From Vibrio ostreae (GTDB lineage: Bacteria; Pseudomonadota; Gammaproteobacteria; Enterobacterales; Vibrionaceae), in contig NZ_CP076643.1 in assembly GCF_019226825.1 (NCBI RefSeq), positions 2,728,001 to 2,792,000 of the forward strand: DNA of 64,000 nucleotides, in the 5' to 3' direction. The notes below the pieces were generated by a model, which had not been told where the DNA came from, did not search any database, and was given only the letters and a program-made list of their open reading frames with translations. Shown piece after piece: positions 26,011-33,827 of the stretch. The first letter of the stretch is position 1. Each line of letters begins with the position of its first letter. The position numbers and the translations under genes are program-made.

Positions 26011-26264
26011 TTTGTATTCTCATTCACAGCGGAGGCCGCGGGCGATTTTTCGAGTAGTTCGTGTATATCGCAGTTAAACAAATCGCACAGTTTATCTAAT
26101 GCCTCTAAGTCCACCTTAAGCGCAGTTTCTTTGTACAGTAGCGTGACGGTGGTACGGCTGAGGCCGGTTTCTCGCATCACGTCGCTAATGCGCATTTTTC
26201 TCTCACCCATTAATCGGGCTAGGTGGCAGCGGATCATGCTCTCTCCACGGTGTTTTTTAACCAT
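26007..26264 (-). CDS. XRE-family transcriptional regulator of the defence operon
   Basis: This 85-residue Cro/CI-type HTH protein contains ARLMGERKMRISDVMRETGLSRTTVTLLYKETALKVDLEALDKLCDLFNCDIHELLE. It is the first gene of the nine-gene operon and overlaps hsdM by 4 bases, so it is well placed to act as a controller (C-protein-like) or repressor of the restriction genes. The inverted repeat TCAACT-N6-AGTTGA lies about 50 bases upstream and may be its operator. Confidence 0.88.
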   Translation of the reverse strand: MVKKHRGESMIRCHLARLMGERKMRISDVMRETGLSRTTVTLLYKETALKVDLEALDKLCDLFNCDIHELLEKSPAASAVNENTK

Positions 26265-26315
26265 AAAATTGGGGAATTATCACGGTTGCATACCTTATCA
26301 CTATTATGGTTTTTC

Positions 26316-26333
26316 TCAACTTATTTGAGTTGA
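26316..26333. promoter_or_regulatory. Inverted repeat upstream of the XRE-led operon (putative operator)
   Basis: TCAACT-TATTTG-AGTTGA lies in the AT-rich region between the XRE gene and the resolvase. Its position and size fit a dimeric XRE regulator binding its own promoter. TTATCAC motifs flank it on the plus strand. Confidence 0.42.
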
Positions 26334-26425
26334 AACCAAATTTTTGGAGAAGTGATAACAGATTGTCAATGTGAGGAAGTTAGATTGCCGTAATCAAGGA
26401 AATGATACGGCAGAAAGTCGTGGAA

Positions 26426-27052
26426 TTACTGCCCTGTACTACCGAGATTCTTCGAGATAGTTGCAATCAGGTGCCGCGAACATCCCAGCATGTCCTGAAT
26501 GTCACTATAGCTATGGCCAGTCTTCAATAGACTGGCTATGTGCTGATGACGTTTCAGATCTGGTTGACGCCCATTATATTTACCATCGGATTTCGCCTTT
26601 GCGATCCCCTGAGATTGACGGCGTCGCCGGTCATCATAATCTTTACGAGCAACGGCAGCGAGCATGTCCAACATCATGGCATTGACCGCCTGTAAAATAG
26701 CGCCGGTAAAGTCAGTTTCGCTATGTTGTTGCAAAGCCAGCCAACTGGTAGGAAGTTCCGGTGAAACAATGGCTAGACGTTTGCTGGCCAGCTTTTGTTT
26801 CAACGTATCCCAATCACTTTGCTTGAGCCGCGCCAGACGGTCGATTTGTTCAACCAGCACAATGTCACCCTCACCTGACTCGACAATCAAACGCATCAAC
26901 TCAGGCCTATACAACGTGGCCCCAGAAACATTCTCTATATAAAAGGCAGCAATTCGCTGGCCATGCTGAGCAGCAAACTGAATGAGTGATTCACGTGCCC
27001 GTTCTGCATTTTGTTCTTTGGTTGATGCGCGAAGGTAAGCTCGAATGAACAT
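26426..27052 (-). CDS. res: Serine recombinase (resolvase/invertase family)
   Basis: This 208-residue protein has an N-terminal serine-recombinase catalytic domain (YLRASTKEQNAERARESL with the nucleophile Ser, DIVLVEQIDRLARLKQSDW) and a C-terminal HTH (SYSDIQDMLGCSRHLIATISK). It is of Tn3-resolvase type, but no transposase or inverted repeats are nearby. SGI1-type islands also carry an orphan resolvase gene, so it may serve multimer resolution of the excised circular island. The upstream 133 bases contain dyads that could be its res site. Confidence 0.9.
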   Translation of the reverse strand: MFIRAYLRASTKEQNAERARESLIQFAAQHGQRIAAFYIENVSGATLYRPELMRLIVESGEGDIVLVEQIDRLARLKQSDWDTLKQKLASKRLAIVSPELPTSWLALQQHSETDFTGAILQAVNAMMLDMLAAVARKDYDDRRRRQSQGIAKAKSDGKYNGRQPDLKRHQHIASLLKTGHSYSDIQDMLGCSRHLIATISKNLGSTGQ

Positions 27053-27185
27053 CTAAGTCTCCACAGTCTGTTATAAGTAGTGCTTTATCTCTGGTCTGGT
27101 TTAGGTGGTTCTGTTGGTAGTAAAACCAGTATGATGGCTAGTTCCATTGATGTGTACTCAAAAGGAACCAGCTAAGGACCAAAAA
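27053..27185. other. Candidate res site / intergenic dyads upstream of the resolvase
   Basis: Between the resolvase start and the membrane-protein gene lie CTGGTTT...AAACCAG (27096-27102 / 27123-27129) and an imperfect dyad around GTTCC...GGAAC. Either could be resolvase subsites or a terminator of the upstream cassette. Assignment is tentative. Confidence 0.35.
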
Positions 27186-27635
27186 TCAATCATCAAACCT
27201 AATATGGTTTCGGTAGTCGTAATCAAAGCTATCAGGAATGCCAATACCAGTACCTAAATGCCCGCGTTTATCTATATCTATTGAGGTGTAATCACCATAG
27301 AACTCTGAATCGTGCTTACGACTTTTCACCTTTTTACGATTCTTTATTTGGTAATTACTATTTAAATCAATTGGATATTTAAAAATTGCAACCACTATAT
27401 ATCCAATCCAAAGCGCTAAAGACATTTGCCAACACAAATAAGTAAGTGCACACCAAAATGGAACGGCTAGCCACCATTTGCGTTGGATAAATGCGAAAGC
27501 TTTAAAACACCAAATAGCTAATGGCAAACCTGCAAGCAAGAATCCCCATCCAGAGTCTTGAGCCAGCATCAATCCGAATAGCAGAACACCAAGCAACATT
27601 ATATTTACTAAATCATTTTTGAGATTTTGACTCAT
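27186..27635 (-). CDS. Membrane protein of unknown function (149 aa)
   Basis: I place the start at 27635 because GGAGGG precedes this ATG; an upstream in-frame start would overlap the small gene completely. The 149-residue product has about three to four hydrophobic segments in its first 85 residues (NIMLLGVLLFGLMLA, WGFLLAGLPLAIWCF, WWLAVPFWCALTYLCWQMSLALWIGYIVVAIF). A basic, then acidic, soluble tail follows. It is the last gene of a four-gene overlapping cassette. I do not recognise the family. Confidence 0.72.
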   Translation of the reverse strand: MSQNLKNDLVNIMLLGVLLFGLMLAQDSGWGFLLAGLPLAIWCFKAFAFIQRKWWLAVPFWCALTYLCWQMSLALWIGYIVVAIFKYPIDLNSNYQIKNRKKVKSRKHDSEFYGDYTSIDIDKRGHLGTGIGIPDSFDYDYRNHIRFDD

Positions 27636-27774
27636 GTTTTCCCTCCCACTCTTCAGCTTGAGATTTGCCTTGGCCTGACAATTTCTGGTTGGCCCTATAG
27701 CTGTAAAGACACCAGAAGGTGACCAAACTAAAAAATAGGAATAGCCCAAGCATTCCCCACTCAAATGCAGTCAT
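27613..27774 (-). CDS. Small single-pass membrane protein (53 aa)
   Basis: This 53-residue protein, MTAFEWGMLGLFLFFSLVTF..., has one strong transmembrane helix (about residues 6-25) and a charged tail (KLSGQGKSQAEEWEGK). Its ATG lies inside the end of the preceding gene with a GGAGG ribosome-binding site at proper distance, and its end overlaps the next gene's start by 23 bases. The stitched overlaps on both sides make a real gene likely. No function recognised. Confidence 0.68.
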   Translation of the reverse strand: MTAFEWGMLGLFLFFSLVTFWCLYSYRANQKLSGQGKSQAEEWEGKHESKSQK

Positions 27775-28192
27775 AGCAACCTCCGCTCACTCGAGTATCC
27801 AGTCCTTGCACACTGAATAACTTGGAAAACATAAAATCAGTCATTTCATCGAGTTCAGATGGTTCGAATTCGGGCACGGTAAGGGGCATACCGAAATACT
27901 GAAGGTTCCGGTAGGATGATGGCTCGAAAATGCCTTGCGGATAACGGTCGAACGTGTTGAAAGCCTGATTCAGTCTAAGATCAACAGTCCAACCACCTGA
28001 AAGCTCAATCCAGCTATGGGGATAGACTAATTCTCCCGTGCTCTTGCATTTGACACATCCAACTCTAGGCTGATGAAACACCGAATTTCTCGTCAATAGA
28101 TGACTGATCAGGTAAGTAAGAATTGTGGGATCCGTTTGGACTTCATCCATCGCCAAAACAATATTGTCTAGATCCTGATATTCACTTTTCAT
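27761..28192 (-). CDS. Cytoplasmic protein of unknown function (143 aa)
   Basis: This 143-residue acidic protein is tied to the lipoprotein gene by a 4-base ATGA overlap. It contains GCVKCKSTGELVYPHSWIELSGGWTVDLRLN; the HSWIEL...W.VD spacing is reminiscent of transglutaminase-like His/Asp motifs, but the catalytic Cys is not certain. Another CxxC-like motif (CYDCI) ends the protein. I do not recognise a named family; an enzyme role is only a hint. Confidence 0.7.
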   Translation of the reverse strand: MKSEYQDLDNIVLAMDEVQTDPTILTYLISHLLTRNSVFHQPRVGCVKCKSTGELVYPHSWIELSGGWTVDLRLNQAFNTFDRYPQGIFEPSSYRNLQYFGMPLTVPEFEPSELDEMTDFMFSKLFSVQGLDTRVSGGCYDCI

Positions 28193-29031
28193 AATGCAGG
28201 CTCCTTAAACAGCAGTTGTTCCCCTTGCTCATACAACACTGGATATGGGAGAGATTGGCCATTCTTCACCACATGGTTTGGTGGAAAATAGATCACCATC
28301 CACGATGGCAATGCAGCACTGACGGCTCTATAAAACTCATCAATTGGAAAGTCTTGTGATCCTGACTGACGGAACACAAAGCGAGAATAGTTCTTCAGGT
28401 GATTAGCGGCGATGTTATAGCTTTCGGACTCACCATCTTTAATGTAGAGCGGGCTCTTCCAGAGATAAGGAGTAGTAATGTTGTAAGCAACCACACATTG
28501 ACCAATACCGCATCCATGCTCAGCGCTTTCAACAGACCAAAGAATCATGGGATGACCATCAATTTCTGGCGTTTCTACATTACTCAGTTTAGTGACATTC
28601 AATGCCATATCATCGGCCACATGCTGGATAGCCTGATCGACAAGATGCACATATTTCTCATAAGCCTGAGATTCTGAGGTAGCAGCAGATGCGGGCATCC
28701 ATCCCATTAGACTTGGTCTAGCCGAGGGATTGTCTGGTGTAATCATTATATCGGTAGCGTTAAACGCGAACGTCTGCGTACCAGAAAGACGCCGAAGCGG
28801 ATCATCAAATGAAGTAGTTAGCCTAGCGAGATCAAGCAATGGAACCAACATCCCCTTGCTATAAGAGTGGGTACCATCGTGGGAATCTCTCAAATCCAAA
28901 TCGTAGATGCCCCCGGCTCGCGCTAAATTCAAAGCCCGAGATTCGTCTTGAGCATAATGACGAGGTCCAGCTGCACAACCTGACAAGGACACACATAAAG
29001 CAATTAATGATAAAGACGGGTATTTTTTCAT
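28189..29031 (-). CDS. Predicted lipoprotein of unknown function (280 aa)
   Basis: The ATG at 29031 is chosen because GGAGG lies just upstream and it gives a clean lipoprotein signal peptide MKKYPSLSLIALCVSLSGC with lipobox LSGC (Cys19). The residue after the Cys is Ala, so outer-membrane sorting is expected. The mature 262-residue part has no domain that I recognise (segments YDLDLRDSHDGTHSYSKGML, GMPASAATSESQAYEKYVHLVDQAIQ as helical patches). It leads a four-gene cassette next to attR, transcribed toward the resolvase. Confidence 0.8.
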   Translation of the reverse strand: MKKYPSLSLIALCVSLSGCAAGPRHYAQDESRALNLARAGGIYDLDLRDSHDGTHSYSKGMLVPLLDLARLTTSFDDPLRRLSGTQTFAFNATDIMITPDNPSARPSLMGWMPASAATSESQAYEKYVHLVDQAIQHVADDMALNVTKLSNVETPEIDGHPMILWSVESAEHGCGIGQCVVAYNITTPYLWKSPLYIKDGESESYNIAANHLKNYSRFVFRQSGSQDFPIDEFYRAVSAALPSWMVIYFPPNHVVKNGQSLPYPVLYEQGEQLLFKEPAL

Positions 29032-29261
29032 GATTACCTCCTGCTTTATAAAGATTCGCATGGAGGAAGAAAAACGCAAGAAGATTTACTATTTTATTAT
29101 TTAAAATCAATAGTTTGTACTGATAGAACAAACTTCAAAATGAGTAACAATAAAGATAATAATTTTGTCCCACTTTCCCAGATATCCCACTTTAAAAATG
29201 CTGCAAATCGCCTAGAATGGGTTCTTCCATGGCAAAACCTAACAAAAGGTTGCACTCCATA

Positions 29262-29270
29262 TGTGCGCCA
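29262..29270 (+). repeat. Putative integrase arm-type site, right end
   Basis: TGTGCGCCA, identical to copies in the left-end cluster (4602-4610), lies 40 bases inside attR. This supports a shared recombinase-binding motif at both ends of the island. Confidence 0.5.
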
Positions 29271-29309
29271 ATAGCTTTCTAACACTTTGAGTGGTTTTAC
29301 ATTTTTAGT

Positions 29310-29327
29310 TTCTGTATCGGCAAGTAA
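29310..29327 (+). repeat. attR, right attachment core of the island
   Basis: TTCTGTATCGGCAAGTAA matches attL at 17 of 18 positions; the mismatch is at position 12. Core sequence (terminator and mioC) resumes immediately after it. The 262 bases between the lipoprotein start and attR hold no convincing gene. Confidence 0.9.
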
Positions 29328-29346
29328 AGCGGCGACATACCCACAG

Positions 29347-29383
29347 CGGGCCTGACGTTAACGCGTCAGGCCCGTTTTTTTTT
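29347..29383 (+). terminator. Rho-independent terminator originally following mnmE
   Basis: A very strong hairpin (CGGGCCTGACG / CGTCAGGCCCG, 6-base loop) is followed by nine T. It would have been the terminator of mnmE before the island inserted; the island now separates gene and terminator. Confidence 0.88.
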
Positions 29384-29421
29384 GTGGATCCCACATCGCC
29401 CCCACCCTGGCCGTTATGCAT

Positions 29422-29430
29422 TGTGGATAA
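29422..29430 (-). promoter_or_regulatory. DnaA box upstream of mioC
   Basis: TGTGGATAA is the complement of the consensus DnaA box TTATCCACA. It lies about 135 bases before mioC, where DnaA is known to control mioC transcription in related bacteria. Confidence 0.7.
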
Positions 29431-29565
29431 CTCTGCCCACCGCAAGGATCCTTTTCTATTCATGGACAAAACATGATCTTGCCCTTTACTATCCACAACT
29501 TACCCTAGTATTCTGCTAGCCTGAATTACCATGTTTCCATCTTATGACCACATACCGGGGTTCTT

Positions 29566-30000
29566 ATGATTCATATCATCACAGGCAGTACTTTAGGCAG
29601 CGCGGAATATGTTGGCGATCACCTCAGCGATCTGCTTGAACAACAGGGCAAAGAGACCACCATTCACAATCAACCCGATCTGAACGACATTCCGGCGCAA
29701 GGTATCTGGCTGATCATTACGTCCACCCATGGTGCCGGTGAGTATCCGGATAACATCCAGCCTTTCATCATGGCGCTGCAAAATACCCCGCCCAATACCC
29801 GGGATCTCCAGTTCGCCGTGATCGCCATCGGTGATTCCAGCTACGATACGTTCTGCGCGGCAGGACAACACGCGTATGACCTGTTGGAAGATATCGGCGC
29901 CACCCCGCTGACAGACTGCCTGCTGATTGATGTGCAGAAGCATCCGGTACCGGAAGATGCCGCCGAAGAGTGGCTGAATGACGTGATTGAGCGTTTTTAA
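29566..30000 (+). CDS. mioC: Flavodoxin-like protein MioC
   Basis: This 144-residue flavodoxin has the FMN phosphate loop [16 protein letters not shown] at the N-terminus and the further FMN-contact segments [16 protein letters not shown] and [16 protein letters not shown]. MioC is an FMN protein implicated in biotin synthase activity, and its gene sits just upstream of oriC in enterobacteria and vibrios. Its transcript points into the origin. Confidence 0.96.
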   Translation: MIHIITGSTLGSAEYVGDHLSDLLEQQGKETTIHNQPDLNDIPAQGIWLIITSTHGAGEYPDNIQPFIMALQNTPPNTRDLQFAVIAIGDSSYDTFCAAGQHAYDLLEDIGATPLTDCLLIDVQKHPVPEDAAEEWLNDVIERF

Positions 30001-30109
30001 CCTCTGGCGAGCGGCTGTCACGGCCGCTGCCACCGTATTTGGCCCTACTCATTTCCAATCGGCCATGTTCCGTCGGGATAAAAACCCCGAACAATTGAAC
30101 GTTTATTGA

Positions 30110-30375
30110 CCACTTAGCCTGTGCATAAGTCTGAACTTATCCGGTGATCAACCTATAGTTATCCATAGAACAAGTTTGATCACTGCGAGGCCCTGTGTAT
30201 AACTACCCATTTTGATCCCAGCTAATCCTCGTACTGATCAGTTGATGATCACAAGTTGCGATCCAGAAAAGATCCATGATCTTGTTGATCATTTCCTGGT
30301 TATCCACAGAGATCGTCGATCCTAATAATAGATCCAATAAAAGATCTCTATATAGATCTTTATATATTATTTACT
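30110..30375. other. oriC: Chromosomal replication origin oriC (chromosome 1)
   Basis: Between mioC and mnmG lie four good DnaA boxes: TGTGCATAA 30120-30128, TTATCCATA 30159-30167, TGTGTATAA 30194-30202 and the consensus TTATCCACA 30300-30308. About 14 GATC (Dam/SeqA) sites occur between 30145 and 30360. An AT-rich unwinding segment follows (about 30320-30375), with GATC-containing 13-mer-like repeats. The order mioC-oriC-mnmG is the classical arrangement. No gene is present in this stretch. Confidence 0.93.
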
Positions 30376-30488
30376 TGAAAGTCCTTTGCGTAAAAAAGCA
30401 CAAAAGCGATTTTCTAGCCAGTGGAAAGAAGGTAGAATACGCCTCCTTTTATTTTTCCCGTAGTCTCATTGAATACCTGAGGTCGTTC

Positions 30489-32383
30489 ATGCTTTATCAC
30501 GAAACATTTGACGTCATTGTGGTTGGTGGCGGTCATGCAGGAACGGAAGCCGCACTCGCAGCCGCTCGTACAGGCCAACGCACATTACTTCTCACGCACA
30601 ATATCGATACCCTGGGCCAGATGTCCTGTAACCCGGCCATTGGTGGTATTGGTAAAGGCCACTTAGTTAAAGAAGTGGATGCAATGGGTGGTCTGATGGC
30701 ACAAGCTATCGATCACGCAGGTATTCAATTTCGCACCCTGAATGCGTCTAAAGGGCCGGCAGTACGTGCCACCCGCGCTCAGGCTGACCGTGCGTTATAC
30801 AAAGCGTACGTACGCAACGCGCTGGAAAATACGCCCAATCTGACGTTGTTCCAGCAAGCCGCCGATGATTTGATCGTCGAAAACGATCAAGTGCGTGGTG
30901 TGGTGACTCAAATGGGCCTTAAATTCCACGCCAAAGCCGTGGTGCTGACGGTAGGAACTTTCCTGGGTGGTAAGATCCACATCGGGATGGAAAACTTTTC
31001 TGGTGGCCGTGCCGGGGATCCTCCATCGATCGCTCTGGCTCAGCGCCTGCGTGAACTGCCGTTCCGGGTTGATCGTCTCAAAACCGGAACCCCCCACGTA
31101 TCGATGCCAACAGCGTGGATTTTTCTGTGCTGGAAACGCAGCACGGTGATAATCCGACGCCGGTGTTTTCTTTCATGGGTAACCGTGAACAACATCCGCA
31201 TCAAATTCCGTGTTACATCACTCATACCAATGAGAAAACTCATGATGTGATCCGTGCCAACCTGGATCGTAGCCCGATGTATGCCGGTGTGATTGAAGGG
31301 ATTGGCCCGCGTTACTGTCCGTCGATTGAAGACAAGGTGATGCGTTTTGCGGATAAGAACAGCCATCAGATCTTCATTGAGCCGGAAGGCCTGACATCAA
31401 CAGAACTGTATCCGAACGGTATTTCCACCAGCCTGCCATTTGATGTGCAGCTGCAGATTGTTCGTTCGATGAAAGGGTTTGAAAACGCCCATATCGTGCG
31501 TCCGGGCTATGCGATTGAATACGATTTCTTCGATCCGCGTGACCTGAAACAGACCTATGAAACCAAATTTATCCAAGGCCTGTTCTTTGCCGGTCAAATC
31601 AACGGCACCACAGGCTATGAAGAAGCCGCGGCACAGGGGCTGATGGCCGGTCTTAACGCTAGCCTGTACAGCCAGGACAAAGAGGGCTGGAGCCCTCGTC
31701 GTGACCAGGCATACATGGGCGTGTTGATTGATGATCTGTCCACCATGGGCACTCAGGAACCGTACCGTATGTTTACCTCACGTGCTGAGTACCGTCTGCT
31801 GCTGCGCGAAGACAATGCCGACCTGCGCCTGACCGAAAAAGCCCGTGAACTGGGTCTGGTCAGTGATGAGCGCTGGGCTCGCTTTAACCATAAAATCGAC
31901 AATATGGAAACCGAGCGCCAGCGACTGAAAGAGACCTGGATGAATCCGAAATCGGACGGTGTTGAAGCACTCAACGCGCTGCTGAAAACCCCGATGTCGC
32001 GCGAAGCGAGCGGTGAAGATCTGCTGCGTCGTCCGGAGATGACCTACGAACTGGTCACTTCTCTGCCAGCGTTTGCGCCGGCCCTGGAGGATCGCGAAGC
32101 GGCGGAACAGGTGGAAATTCAGGTTAAATACGAAGGTTACATCCAGCGTCAGCAGGAAGAGATTGAAAAATCGCTGCGCCATGAGCACACCAAGCTGCCG
32201 GTGGATCTGGATTACCAGGACGTTAAAGGCCTGTCGAATGAAGTGGTGTTGAAACTGAACAACGCTAAACCGGAAAGCATCGGTATTGCATCACGCATTT
32301 CCGGTGTTACTCCGGCCGCGATCTCGATTCTGCTGGTGCATCTGAAAAAACATGGCCTGTTGAAGAAAGGGGAAGCCGCCTGA
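30489..32383 (+). pseudogene. mnmG: mnmG (gidA), interrupted here by a one-base frameshift
   Basis: MnmG is the FAD-dependent partner of MnmE in wobble-uridine tRNA modification. The N-terminal FAD motif [22 protein letters not shown] and the conserved [17 protein letters not shown] are intact. After LKTGTP the frame shifts in a run of six C (31090-31095). The correct continuation ([21 protein letters not shown]) is found in the next frame and then runs to the normal end, [16 protein letters not shown]. Adding one C gives exactly 631 residues, the usual size. A homopolymer sequencing error is the likely cause; a true mutation would remove MnmG. rsmG overlaps the stop (TGATG). Confidence 0.9.
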
Positions 32384-33015
32384 TGAACCCATTGCGCATC
32401 AAACTCGATGCGCTGATTGCTCAGACGACCCTGGAGGTTTCTGAGCAACAGCGTCAACAACTGGTCGGCTACGTCGAAATGCTCAACAAATGGAATAAAG
32501 CCTACAATCTGACTTCAGTGCGTGATCCGCTGGAGATGCTGGTCAAGCATATCCTCGACAGCATGGTGGTCAGCCCGCATCTGAGCGGCGAGCGCTTTAT
32601 CGATGTCGGCACCGGCCCTGGCCTGCCGGGGATTCCGCTGGCGATCATGAATCCGGACAAATCGTTTGTCCTGCTCGATAGCCTGGGTAAGCGGATTCGC
32701 TTTATCAAACAGGTGATTCACGAGCTGAAAATCTGCAACGTCACTGCGGTGCAGAGCCGGGTGGAAGAGTTCGATCCACAAGGCGGATTCGACGGCGTGC
32801 TAAGTCGTGCGTTTGCTTCTATCACAGATATGGTAGAGTGGTGTCATCACCTGCCTTGTGCAGACAGCGGCGTATTTCTGGCATTGAAAGGCCTGCTGCC
32901 CCAAGACGAACTCGCTCAGTTACCTGAATGGTGTTCTGTGACCGACATCAAAGCTTTGAAAGTTCCTGAGTTGGAAGGTGAGCGTCATCTTGTAATCTTA
33001 TCTCGCAAGGGATAA
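32383..33015 (+). CDS. rsmG: 16S rRNA (guanine-527-N7)-methyltransferase
   Basis: RsmG (GidB), 210 residues, methylates G527 of 16S rRNA using S-adenosylmethionine. The SAM-binding motif [17 protein letters not shown] and the conserved [14 protein letters not shown] and [15 protein letters not shown] segments are present. It overlaps the mnmG stop codon by one base and is followed within 15 bases by parA, the conserved gidA-gidB-parAB order. Confidence 0.97.
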   Translation: MNPLRIKLDALIAQTTLEVSEQQRQQLVGYVEMLNKWNKAYNLTSVRDPLEMLVKHILDSMVVSPHLSGERFIDVGTGPGLPGIPLAIMNPDKSFVLLDSLGKRIRFIKQVIHELKICNVTAVQSRVEEFDPQGGFDGVLSRAFASITDMVEWCHHLPCADSGVFLALKGLLPQDELAQLPEWCSVTDIKALKVPELEGERHLVILSRKG

Positions 33016-33030
33016 CAGCGAGGCATTACC

Positions 33031-33804
33031 GTGGGTAAAATCGTAGCGATCGCCAACCAGAAAGGTGGCGTAGGAAAAACAACAACTTGTATTAATTTGG
33101 CAGCGTCAATGGCGGCCACCAAGCGTAAAGTGCTGGTGATCGATCTTGACCCGCAGGGTAACGCCACCATGGCGAGCGGCATCGACAAATACCAGGTTGA
33201 TGCAACCGCGTACGAGTTGTTGGTTGAAGATGCGCCATTTGAAGAAGTGGTGTGCCGCACAACCACGGGCCATTATGATTTGATTGCCGCTAATGGTGAT
33301 GTGACCGCCGCGGAAATCAAACTGATGGAAGTGTTTGCCCGCGAAGTTCGTCTCAAGAATGCTATCGCGTCAGTTCGTGATAACTATGATTTCATCTTTA
33401 TCGATTGTCCACCGGCTTTAAACCTTCTTACAATCAATGCGATGGCTGCGGCCGATTCGGTACTGGTACCGATGCAATGTGAGTACTTTGCCCTGGAAGG
33501 TTTAACGGCTTTGATGGATACGATCAGTAAGCTGGCGGCAGTGGTGAACGAGAATCTTAAGATCGAAGGTCTGCTCAGGACCATGTACGATCCTCGTAAC
33601 CGCCTCGCGAATGAAGTCTCTGATCAGTTGAAAAAGCACTTTGGCAACAAAGTGTACCGCACCGTTATCCCTCGTAATGTACGCCTCGCCGAGGCGCCTA
33701 GTCATGGCAAGCCTGCCATGTACTACGACAAGTATTCTGCCGGAGCCAAAGCGTATTTAGCGTTAGCTGGCGAGATGCTGCGTCGTGAAGAAGTACCTGC
33801 ATAA
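33031..33804 (+). CDS. parA: Chromosome partitioning ATPase ParA
   Basis: This 257-residue Walker-type ATPase starts at a GTG (MGKIVAIANQKGGVGKTTTCINLA), with the deviant Walker A KGGVGKTT and Walker B FIFIDCPPALN. With ParB and parS sites it segregates the origin region of chromosome 1. The GTG has GCGAGG upstream. A parS site lies within thiE in this window. Confidence 0.97.
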   Translation: MGKIVAIANQKGGVGKTTTCINLAASMAATKRKVLVIDLDPQGNATMASGIDKYQVDATAYELLVEDAPFEEVVCRTTTGHYDLIAANGDVTAAEIKLMEVFAREVRLKNAIASVRDNYDFIFIDCPPALNLLTINAMAAADSVLVPMQCEYFALEGLTALMDTISKLAAVVNENLKIEGLLRTMYDPRNRLANEVSDQLKKHFGNKVYRTVIPRNVRLAEAPSHGKPAMYYDKYSAGAKAYLALAGEMLRREEVPA

Positions 33805-33827
33805 CTCCAACTAAAGGATTCGTTTAC

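Noticed and set aside
29139..29273. 44-codon plus-strand frame (MSNNKDNNFVPLSQ...) just inside attR
   Set aside because: No ribosome-binding site, and it ends in the arm-type repeat. Too little evidence for a gene, though it could be a relic.
4494..29327. CRISPR array, integron or IS element within the island
   Set aside because: No regularly spaced repeats, attC-like sites, integron integrase or transposase genes were found; the resolvase stands alone.
30276..30488. Open frame extending mnmG upstream through oriC
   Set aside because: The 71 extra residues are read through the origin's AT-rich DNA and are not part of the MnmG family; the start at 30489 gives the conserved N-terminus.
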